A stretch of 64,000 nucleotides of DNA, taken from NCBI RefSeq assembly GCF_029873635.1, contig NC_080421.1, positions 558,001-622,000 of the forward strand. Reading direction: 5' to 3'. The DNA comes from Malania oleifera (Eukaryota; Streptophyta; Magnoliopsida; Santalales; Ximeniaceae). Shown here piece after piece: positions 31,762 to 43,700 of this stretch (within the stretch, counting starts at the first letter, position 1; each line of letters begins with the position of its first letter). The position numbers were made by a program, and so were the translations under genes. Under the pieces are notes generated by a model, which worked only from the letters and a program-made list of their open reading frames with translations, had not been told where the DNA came from and did not search any database.

Positions 31762-34700
31762 GTGAGTCCTTCCCTGCCCCCATTCCCATATGATTCTCTC
31801 TTTCTTTTGTTTTTTGTCTTTTTTTAAATGTTTCTTCTTTGTTTGCATACTGCTTGATAATCATAAACTGGAAACCCTTCGCTATAGCTTTTCCCCCATT
31901 TTTGCCTCTGTTACACCCCCGCCCCCCTCTGCCCTGCCTCGTGTTTGTTTTGAGAATTGGGGGGGGGGGGGAGTGGGGAGAGGAGGTGATGGGGGTGAGA
32001 TCGTGAGAGGCTTGAGTGAGTACAGTTTATTAGAAATAACCAAGGGCCATGATACTAATTCTTAGAGCGGACAAGCATGCAAACCAAGATACTGTTAGGA
32101 AATTGAATGGGTAGGAACAATATTGTACAGCTAAAATAAAAATTTAGAAAATAGGAATCGGCACCAAGATTTAGGTGAAAAATTTCCAAAAAAATTGAGG
32201 AAAAAATCACGGATAAGGCTAGAAGGAATTCACTATAAAATTGGGATGATACAACTTCTCTTTAATTACAAGAAGAGAACAATGATATCTCTTTCTTGAA
32301 TTAGGAGTATACAAATCTCTCTAATTATAATAGGAGAAACTGCATAAAATTGGAGATACATCGGGTTATGTATTTGAACAACAAGCATGTCCTTTAAATA
32401 GGCATTCGGGCATACTCAAAGTACTTCATGTGGGCTTCTCATCCACAGCATAGGTTGGCTTGGGCTGGAGATCGGCATGGGCTCTTGTGACACATTTATT
32501 GCATAAAACAAAACGGCTTCACATGCAGGAATGGTATGGTGCGGCTGCAATTTCACTTGGATGGTATGGAGCATATGACATAGGATGGGCAACATTTATT
32601 TATTGCTGCAAGTCTCCAAGAGAGGATGGGCATGCAGTACATGGGCTCCTGTGCATGCAGGCCTTCACATGGGCCGCCCTCAGACCTGCTCCATCAACCC
32701 ACATTTATTATTAAAATAAAGGGGCTTTTCTTTCACATTCTCCCACTTAAAGCCACTTTCAAACATATTTTCATCATTTTGAGTCTTGCCAGTTTTATGT
32801 CACTTACTTTTTTGTAAGGCAATAAGAGGATCTACACCATATGAACTTGTCAGCGTTCATTGGTTTTGTCATAACATATGCTAGGTTGTCTTTGGTGTGA
32901 ATCTTTTGCAAGTTAACATTTCCTTCCTCCACAACTTCTCGAACGAAGTGATACTGTACTCCGATGTATTTTGTCATGGAATGAAAAGCTAAATTCCTTG
33001 CAATATGCAAGGCATTCTGATTGTCACAATACAAAAGAGTCCTCTCTTGCGTGTGCCCGAGTTCTTCCATTAACCTTTTAATCCAGATTGTCTCCTTGCA
33101 AGCCTGAGTAGCTGCCATGTATTCGGCTTCAGTTGTTGACAATGCCACAACAATATGCAACTTTGATACCCGGCTTACTGCGCCTCCTACAAGAGTAAAT
33201 GCATAACCTATAGTGGATTTTCTTTTGTCAAAATCACCTGCAAAATCTAAATCAACATATTCCCTAATAGTGAATTTTGATCCTTCGTAACATAATGCAG
33301 CATCTAAGGTCCCTTTGATGTATCTTAGGACCCTCTGCACAACATTCCAATGCTCTCTACCAGGATTTGCCATGAACCGACTGACTGCACTGATTTCCTG
33401 AGCAATATCTAGTCTCGTACATATCATAGCATACATTAGGTTTTACACTGCTGATGTGTATGGCACTCGAGACATTTCCATCCTCTCTGCTTCATTGTTA
33501 TGACACATATATGAGGATAATTTATAATTGACAGGAAGTGGGGTAGAAATTGGCTTATAATCTTGCATGTTGAAGCATCGCAAGAATTTTTTCAAATAAT
33601 TCTTTTGAGAAAGCCAAATCTTTTTTTCTTTTCTGTCTTGGTTAGTTTGCATCCCTAAAATCTTGTTTGCTGTTCCCAAATTCTTCATATCAAACTCTCT
33701 AGCCAATTGTGCCTTCAATTCTTGGTCTCTTTCTTTGTTGGGACCTACAACCAACATATCATCCACATACAACAACAAAATAATGAAATCATTATTACCA
33801 AACCTTTTGTAGTACGTACAATGGTCTAAACTGAGTCTGTTGTATCTGAGGCTAATTATGAAGGAATCAAATCTTTGTACCAACATCTTGGTGCCTGCTT
33901 TAAGTCGTACAGAGATTTAGTTAACCTGCAAACCAAATTTTCTTTTTCTTTTTCTTCAAAACCTTCTGGTTGGAGCATGAAAATCTCTTCTTCAATTTCT
34001 CCATGAAGAAAGACAGTTTTCACATCTAACTACTCTAAATCTAAATTAAACACAACACACATAGCCAATACAGTTCTGATAGTAGTAAGTCTAACAACTG
34101 GAGAAAATATCTCATTAAAATCAATACCTTCTTTTTGAGCATACCCTTTCACTACCAGTCTTGCGTGATATCACTCCACTTGATCATTGCCATCACGCTT
34201 GATCTTATAACCCATTTATTTCCAATGGCTTTACGTCCGTGTGGTAATGGAACAAGCTCCCATGTATTATTTTTGTACAGGGCTTCAATTTCTTCCTACA
34301 TTGCTGTCATCCACAAAGAAACATCAGTGCTACTAATCGCCTCATGTATTATTTTTGTACAGGGCTTCAATTTCTTCCTGCATTGCTGTCATCCACAAAG
34401 AAACATTAGTGCTACTAATAGCCTCATGGAAAGTTGATGACTCTCCATCTTCTGTTAGAAGACAATATGCAATATTGTTTATCATGACATAATCTGAGTG
34501 CCATGATGGTTTCTTTGTCGCACTTACTGAATGTCGAATTTCTGTATCATTTGTCTCATTTGGTTCTTGTTCCTCACGCTCTGGTGCGGCTTCAAAAGAA
34601 TCTTTCTTTTCTTCTATTTGAACAATAATAGTCGTTTCCGAAGTGTTGTTGTTTTCTTTATTTTGTAGTTCATTTTCTGTAAATATCACACCCCTGCTGA

Positions 34701-37700
34701 CTACGAACTTGCGGGCAGTGGGATCCCACAGGCGATACCCCTTGACTCCGTCAGCATAACCGAAGAATATGCATTTCTTGGACTTTGGGTCCAGTTTAGT
34801 TCTTTCCTGGGTATTATACATTACATATGTAGAACATCCAAATATGTGAAGAGAAGAATACTGGGCTGGCTTACCGGTCCACACCTCCATTGGTGTCTTC
34901 AAACCAATTGCTGTTGACGGTGACCGATTTATCACATAACAAGCGGTTTTGACTACTTCAGTCCAAAATGACTTGGCTAGATCTCTAGTCTTCAACATCA
35001 CTCTAGTTCTCTCCAATAGGGTTTTTTTCATCCGCTTTGCTACACCATTTTGCTGAGGTGTATGTGCAATAGTGAACTGCCTTTGAATACCTTTTTGCTT
35101 GCAAAATGAAATAAAATTGTCGTCTGTATATTCTCCTCCATTATCTGTCCTTAAATACTTGATTCTTTTTTCAGATTCAAGTTTCATCCGAACTTTGAAT
35201 TCTTTAAATACTAGAAACATATTAGACTTCTTCTTAATTGGAAATACCCATAACTTCCTGGAATAACCATCAATAAATGACACAAAATAATTTGCTCCTC
35301 CTAGGGATGCAATTGGTGATTCCCCAACATCTGAGTGAATTAAGTCTAAAATATGTTTGCTCCTGGCAGTAGATCTATCAAATTTTAATTTATGCTGCTT
35401 ACTTGTAATACAGTGCTCACAGAAAGGTAGACTTACTGATTTGAGCCCGGGAAGAAGATTACGATTTGAAAGGATCTTCGAACCACGTTCAGACATGTGG
35501 CCAAGTCTGCGATGACACATTATTGTTGATTCTTCCTGGGTTGATGCAACTAATGCGTCTCCTTGTTGTACAATATTTCCCAGTAGTGTGTATGGATTTG
35601 CCACGATCTTTTTTGCCCATCACTACAAGTACGCCCTTGATGATAACCTTCAAGATCCCTTTTCAATATGGGTCTTGCAGCCGAGGTCATCCAACTGTCC
35701 AAGAGACAATAAATTTTTCTTCAAGCCCTTCTGATGTTGTACCCCTTGAATTTTGCGAATTGTACCGTCGTACATCTCTAGTTTGATATTACCAACACCA
35801 GTGATCTTTAAGGCATGATCATTACCCATGAACACAGATCCCCCTGAAACAATGAATGGAACCAATCTCGGCGAGAGGTCATGTGCCAGGTTGCTCCCGA
35901 ATCCATGATCCATACATCAGTGAGTTTCTTACCACCTTTAGAGATAGTTTCTGCTTCGCTGTACAGGATTTCGCCATCACTAAAGGTACTCGCAGCGCAT
36001 CCTTGAGAAGTTTTCTCCTCAGGAGCTTTCCCTACATTCTTCTTTTTGTGTCGACAATCCTTTGAGATGTGCCCCCTTTTGCCAAAATTGTAGCATTTAA
36101 AATTTTTCTTACTCCCTGACTTTGATCTACCAAGATTTTGACTCCCTCTAGAGCCACATTTTGTTGATCTTCCTTTCGTCATCGGTAGTGCCTCAACTTG
36201 TTGAGAACTAAACGATCTGTCTTTCTTGTTTTTGCATCTGGATTCCTCTTCTAGAACAGCCGCTGCAACATTATCGAAGACTAGATTATCTTACTGAATA
36301 TTATTTATTATGTTGATGATGAGTTGATCATACGAATCTGGTAGACTTTGGAGTAGAAGCTCCACTCATTCGGTTGGCTCAATCTTATGGTGTAATGTTG
36401 TCAGTTGGGAGAACAACGTATTAAGATTGTTGATGTGATCAGTGACCGATGTGGACTCACTCATTCGAAGAGTGTAGATTCGCCTCTTTAATAAGATTTT
36501 ATTGTGAAGTGACTTAATCTCATAGAGTTCTTTCAGCGCATCCCAAATTTCTTTTGCTGACTTCTTCTCCGCAATGCTTGATAACATTGAATTTTCCAAT
36601 ACTAGATGAAGATTGGTCATAACATTGTTATCCATCTCATTTCATTTTTCATTAGTTATCCCTGTTGGTGTGTCTCTAATTGCCGCTAAGCAATTATCCT
36701 TTCTCAAGATTGCCTTCATCTTCAATTTCCAAAGGGAGAAATTACCCTCATTGAACTTCTCAATTACGTACTTTGCTGCCATTGTAGTAGATAAGATTTG
36801 TTTCTCTATTAAATCGGCTCCCGCTTTTTCACCGTGATCAATACCGTATACGTGAATAGTATCATAAATGAATGGAACTATATACTTGAACAAATCTCGT
36901 ATACGTTCATAATCCTGTAAAAGTATCCGGTGACACGTGTGAATAGTAACCCCAACCCAAAGGCCGTAACCTAAGGCTTTGATACCACTGTTAGGAAATT
37001 GAATGGGTAGGAACAATATTGTACAGCTAAAATAAGAAATTAGAAAATAAGAATTGACGCCAAGATTTACATGAAAAACTCCCAAACAAATTGAGGGAAA
37101 AACCACGAGTAAGGCTAGAAGGAATTCACTATAAAATTGGGATGATACAATTTCTCTCTAATTGCAAGAAGAGAACAATGATATCTCTTTCTTGAATTTG
37201 GAGTACACTAATCTCTCTAATTATAATAGGAGAAACTACACAAAATTGGAGATGCTTCGGGTTATGTATTTGAACAACAAACATGCCCTTTAAATAGGCA
37301 TTTGGACATACTCAAAGTACTTCACGCGGGCTTCTCATCCGCAACATAGATTGGCGTGGGCTGGAGATGGGCATGGGCTCCTGTGACACATTTATTGCAT
37401 AAAACAAAATGGCTTCACATGCAGGAATGGTATGGTGCGGCTGCAATTTCACTTGGATGGTATGGAGCATATGACATGGGATGGGCAGCATTTATTTATT
37501 GCTGTAGGTCTCCAAGAGAGGATGGGCATGCAGGATATGGGCTCCTGTGCATGCAGGTCTTCACATGGGCTGCCCTCAAACCTGCTTCATCAACCCACAT
37601 TTATTATTAAAATAAAGGGGCTTTACTTTCACAGATACAACCAAAACAAAGGAAACCTTTCATTCTCAAACCTCTCTTCTATCAATTTTCGTTTAGCAAG

Positions 37701-40700
37701 TTTTGGTCTTGTGTCCCTATTGTAAGGGGGGGCTCTTGAGATGAGAGGAGAGATTGCTTTGTAGACAAGCAAGGGATGTAATAGAGAGAGGAGGACTAAG
37801 CAATCTTCAAGAAGTTCAAGTGTGAAAAAGTGGTTTCTGAGAGTGTTTCTTGTAGCTGCAGAGCTGGGAGAGTTCCACGTGGTAGGGAAGAATTCTTGAG
37901 AAAGAGAGTGAGAGGGATAACAAGGATGCCAGGAACACCTAAATGAGAGATGAGAAGGGGTATTTAGAGGAGTTGTAGCAAGGGTTCAGTTGTCACTGAT
38001 CAATGAAAACATTTTACATACTAGCGTGGCCAATGAAAAAGACAATTATAGACCCAGTTTGCGTGTGAGAAATGGCCAAGCACACAATAATTAGGAGTTA
38101 AGAAGAGCAAATTAGTATGAAAAGGGGTACTACAAGAATTGTAGCATGTGTCCAATTGTCACTGATCAATAAAAGGATACCATATGAAAGTGGGGCCAAT
38201 GAGAAAGACAATTATAGAACAATTCACATGTGACAACTGGTCAAGTGCAAAAGACTTGGGAGTTGAGAAGAGCAAATTAAATGCAGAAGGCGCTTGAGCA
38301 ACCTAATGGAGAGGTTGAGGAGGGTTTGGGCTGTGTACAATGTTGCAAAAACAATATCATTCTTATTTTTGAGATGTTCCATTATTGTTCTCGTTATTAT
38401 TTTCTATGAACTAAACTTTTCCATTCCCATTATAAGTGCTATAAAATTTGATAGGAAAGCTATGTACTTCCATATATTTAGTTTCAGTTCTTCCTAGTTT
38501 GCTTTTTCTTTTAAATTTTTTATATCTGTGCTTCTGTCTTGCAAGCTAATGGTAAATTAGTGTTTTGGGATGGTGCTTTGGTAATATTGTAGGTCAATTT
38601 GACAATCATTTCCATTGGTGGTGAAGTGCTTCTATAATTTGGTTCTTTAACTAGGCAGAGTAAATCAAGTATGGTCTACATTTTCCGCTTATGACTTTTT
38701 TTTTTTTTTTTAGAACTTGCCACAGGATTAATTGTATGCTAGTGTTGCATTAAACCCAACTCCAGCAACCCAGTCAAAATGACAACTTTCCTCCAATTTC
38801 AAATAGACTTTAGCAATGCTTAAGCCTCCATTATGCTTGAATTTCATTACCCCATTTCTTGAAGGACCTTCTATTGTTTTCTGTTTTGATTTTGTGGAAC
38901 CTGAAAATAAAAAAAAGGTTTTGCCTTTCTTTTTTCCCCACTTCTAAGTGAAGCCAAAAATGGGGTTCTTCAAGTTCAGTTTTAGCTGGTTTTCTTATGA
39001 TTCATTTTCTCTTTCTTTTGTTAAGGATGGTCCGAATTTTCTAGAAATGTGTCTGGTGAATGGGATGGCTATGGAGCATATTTCTCAACCGATGGTAAGC
39101 CAATTGAACTTCCAGAATCTGTTGTTCCCGAAGCTTTCAGGGAGTGGGAAGTTAAGGTGTTTGATTGGCAGACTCAGTGCCCAACTCTTGCGCAACCGGA
39201 GGAGCTTCTAGTTACATACAAACTGATAAAGCTGCTTCCTACTGTTGGTTGTGAAGCTGATGCTGCCACACAATATAGCATTGATGAAAGGAAAATTGGA
39301 GGTAGTGATAATAGAATTTCTGCCTTTGCATATCAATCTAGCGGATGTTATGTGGCTGTGTGGCTGATGGAGAATCCACAAATTGATGGGACATCTAGTT
39401 TACTGGAGTTAGAGCACTGTTTGGTGGATCCTAAAAATCGTGAGTCGCGCGTGAGGATAATTCAGTCTGTTCGTGTTGATAACACAAAGATGGTGCTGCA
39501 GAATGTCAAAGTTTTTCGTGAGCAGTGGTATGGGCCTTTCCGGAATGGGGAACAGCTTGGTGGATGTGCTGTTCATGAATCTGGATTTGCTTCAACAGAC
39601 ACAATGAAAGGTTCAGAAATTAATGGTGTTTGGCAGGGCCCTGTTTCTGTTGCCAGATTCCAAAGTTCTGAAGCTGTGAGTTTTGGAAATAAATTTTTTA
39701 TTGTTACTTTCTCTGAGATGATGTTGTGCAATGTGAATATATTATTTATTTTCTCTAACATGATGTCTTTCTATGTGAATTTGTTTCTTCAAAATGATTG
39801 CATGCTCACCCTTCAAGTACCATTTTGTTCACTGTAGTTTGGTGCAGAAGTTATGTTGACGACAAAAATCAAACCTAATCTCTGCGCCCGCTGTATGTGA
39901 CGGTCACTTGCAACCAATTAGAAAAAGGAAGCATGGGAGACCCCTGGTGGTCTCTAGGGGCCTTCTCTGACGCTTCAATCAAGGCCAAGGATTAAGAAAT
40001 GGGTAATAACATGGAGAGTATGTAATTGAGAGATTAGTATAGGGACTATTAAAGAGTGCGTGATTGTCAAATTGTGAGATGTCTTATATTTTTCCTAGGA
40101 TTCCCTTTTAGAGTAGCAAGAACCCTCTTTCGTAATCAATATTGGGTGCCTATGTAAAGGGAGTTATAAGAGTTACTTTCTCTTTATTCCCCCTTTATTC
40201 ATGAATTATAGGTCCTTTAGTAACCTATTCTTTAATCCCCTTATGTTACACCTTAAGGGACTTTTCATCTCTTCCTTATAGATATTTTATCTCTCATCTG
40301 TTGAACCCCACTCCTAGGTATTGACATTAATTTTCAAGACCAAGAGTATTTTAGAATCATCAACTTTCTCACATAGTAAGTTGAGCAATCATTAAGCTAA
40401 CACGTAAACGTTAGGATCACTTAAATATCAACTTTGATATAAGTTAATGGAAAAATAGGTTAACAAAACATGCTTTTGTGGGGTCAACATTTGCCTATGA
40501 CATGGATGAAGAGTGGCAACACATGATAATTTTGAATCTAAAAATTCATGATACTTTGTGCCACCACATAATCATGCACGATCATTACCCAAGCATGTAC
40601 CAGGTTCACCTGTCAGCCAATCTCAAGATTGTTACCAAGCTGAATATTTGCTGGTTCCCCCCTTTTTTTTTCTTTGTAATTGAGTTGTGCAGAGCATACA

Positions 40701-43700
40701 ATTGCCAAAGTAGGGTCTTTCTCTTCAAGCCAAGCAGCCTGTTGTTTTTTTGAAACCAAGCAGCCTTCTCTCCATGTTGACTAAGAAGTTTGGCTCCCTT
40801 CCTTCTAGCCAACAAGAAGGTCCCTATATATTTTTTGTTTTGATTTTTTTTTTTTTTTCACTTCTTTTTTCGTTGAAATCTGTCGACTAGGCCTCATTTT
40901 CTGTTGATTGCTGTTGAATAGGGTTCATCTGTCCATAAGCAAAGCTCATGTGTTGTTATGAGCAGGGCTCATCTGTCTTATTAGTAGGGCTCATCTGTAG
41001 ATATGAGCAAGGCTCATCTGTCTATGAGCAGAGTTCATTTGTTAGTATGAGCATCGCTCATCTATTTAATAGGCATGATTCATATGTCAATTTGAGCAGT
41101 CCTTATCTGTCTATTAGTAGAGTTAATTTGTCTTATCACTAAACCTCATCTGTTTTATGAGTAAAGCTCATCTACCGGTATGAACAAGGTTTATCTGTCT
41201 CTGAGTAAAGCTTATTTGTCCTTGGTTTTTCCACCCAAGAAGCCTATTTGGCCCGTTGAACTAATCTTGCAACCTTTTTTAGAAATTCTTTGAAATGTAT
41301 TTTCTTGCATTCAAACATCACTAAAAAGAGGATACCCATTATTTAAAATCAGGTTACCTAATGTGACATCCATGTTAGCATGACTAAATGACTATTCAAT
41401 TTATTTTTTCATATTAAAATATATATTTTTTGCAAGCCAATAAATAAATTAGAGGAAGACTTCAAGTTCCTTGGATAATTCAAGGTACTTACAAATAGTT
41501 GATAGCTTTAGGTCCTTGGTTATTTGGCCTCTTCAAGCCTTGGGGTTAAGGTACTCCCAATTTGGGACTGGTCAAGTTGTCCCCCGTTCCACTTTTTTTT
41601 TTTTTCTCCCTCTTGTTACAAGGATCCTCATAAGGGAAGCAAAGTTCTCACAGGCGGCGCTAAACTGTTGATGTCAAAAACCGAACTTAATCTTCACATC
41701 CGTAGTATGTGATGATCACTTGCAACCAATAAAAAAAGGGAGCTGGGGAGACCCTTAGTTGTCTTCGGGGGCCTTCCTTGATGCTCAAGTCAAAATCAAG
41801 GAATAAGAAATGGGGAATAACATGGAGAGTGCATAATTGAGAAAGTAGTATAGAGAGTATGTAATTGTCAAATTGTGAGATATATTACCTCTTCCCTATG
41901 GTTCCCTTTTATAGTAGCAAGAACCCTCTTTGGTAGTCAATATCGGGTGCCTGAATGTAAAGGGGGTTATGAGAATTACTCTCTTTATTCCCCCTTTATT
42001 CATGAGTTAAAGGCCCTTCAATAACATATTCTTTAACCCCCTCAAGTCACACCTTAAGCGACTTTTCATCTATTGTAGATATTTTGTACATCATCAACCC
42101 TAAACATCTTTCTTTGTTCTAGTTTCCATGCGACAACTTCAGTATCCATGAAAGAAATCTGTTGTGCATGTACATTCTCATGGTCTACAGATTTGAAGGG
42201 AAAAGCTATATGGTGATGTGGCAACATTAAGGTTCTGCAGCCATAGGAGAAAGAAGAGAGGAAGGAAAAGGAAGGGAGGAGAGAGGAGATACCAAGGGGA
42301 AACTCATGTTCAATTCCAACTAACTTACAACATGTCTTTCACACACTATTTATAAGAAAGCCTAAACACATATAATTACACACATTCCCCTAAAACTACA
42401 TGAATTACAAACAAACTAATACTTTACACAAATATTACAAGCAAGTCCCCAAAATACACATAATATTACACAAATTAAACAAAATACATAATAAACTACT
42501 TATTGAACCCAAAGATCCCTTAACCCAATTCTTCTTAATTATTCTCCAACATGGCTCTTCCCAAGGTCTTGCTTCTTGTCCTACATCAACTCTCCCCCAA
42601 TTAGGAAAAAATTGGCCTTGAATTTTGAAATGTTGGAAAGGGGAAGCAAACTTGGACTCTTTGAAAGCTAGCACTTGAATGAGACAAGAAACTAGGTTCC
42701 ATTGGTAGTACCATAAACTTGACTTGAGAATTGGAATCAATGAACTCGTCGGGGATCACAAACTCTACAACATGAATGTTTGAAGGACTTTGGATGTCTT
42801 CATACACATTCATTGCCTTGCTTGTAGTGTCTTCAAGCTTTGTCTTGGTTGGTTGGTAGAGCAGGCTTTAAAGTGATTTTCTTTCCATTATAATGAAAGA
42901 CATATGTGTTCTCATGTCCACCCAAATCATCCAACCAAGGAGAACCAAGAAGTACATGGCCAATCATCATATGTATGATGTCACACCAAACATTATCAAA
43001 ATAGTCACCCATTTGGGTAGGAACCAAACATCTTTCACAAACATATATGTAGAGTTATCAATCCAAGATATTTCATAAGGTTTTGGATGGGGATTCAAAT
43101 GAAGTTGCAAATGAGTAACTCCGTTTCTAGAAATCACATTCATAGGGCATCTTCCATCAAAAATGAATTTGCATACTTTTTCCCCATACTTAAGAAAGGT
43201 ATGGAATGGCTTATATTATTCTTAGAGTATGACAAAAGCCCTTCATTTTTCTAGTAAGCTGTCACCATATTGCTGGATTTATTCATATATACTGCAACTA
43301 TATATCACCTAAAGCCTTAACACAATTGCCCACAACCCTTGGTCTTAATTTCTCAAAAACTATCTTCAATTCACCTTTGATATTGATTATGGTGCTGAAA
43401 TGAAACAAATTCACAAAGAAAACTCACAAACACAGCTATGCAAACTTATTTGTTATTGTTGGCAGTGACAACTCCATGCTCCAAAGTGCTGATGGTTCAA
43501 TTCTTCAATTTCTAGTGTTCTGTGTAAAATTATTGCACCTGCTTGCATTATGTTGTGTCCGCGATCAAAATACCATGCTGCACATCAAAATATCGTAGAG
43601 AAAACACCAATTCGCATAGTTGGGAACCAATTTCTGGTGATTCTGGCAGCAGGGGGGGAGTCTGGCAGGACCCCACTCAGAGTCACCGGCGCGTGGGGCG

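Larger units (their letters stand above)
32093..37633 (-). mobile_element. Ty1-copia element with both LTRs and target duplication, in intron 1
   Basis: LTRs of 645 bp each (32093-32737 and 36989-37633, both TGTTAGGAAA...TTTCACA), flanked by the duplication GATAC at 32088-32092 and 37634-37638. On the minus strand: primer site (complement of GGCTTTGATACCA, 36976-36988), gag with zinc knuckle ([14 protein letters not shown] near 36060-36100), protease ([11 protein letters not shown] near 35930), integrase (about 34700-35500), reverse transcriptase (about 33440-34140, YVDDML box), RNase H (32804-33436) and purine tract beside the left LTR. Structurally complete but with several breaks. The LTRs differ at roughly 7 percent of sites by eye, so it is perhaps a few million years old. 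It lies antisense to the host gene. Confidence 0.95.

Noticed and set aside
31453-31827. 124-residue ORF overlapping exon 1
   Set aside because: Other frame; proline/serine-rich by composition. The exon 1 frame joins exon 2 in phase and this one does not.
36642-37106. 154-residue ORF spanning the copia primer site and LTR
   Set aside because: Chance fusion of the gag start with LTR sequence.
38948-39211. 87-residue ORF at exon 2
   Set aside because: Starts in the intron and is in the wrong frame for the conserved protein.
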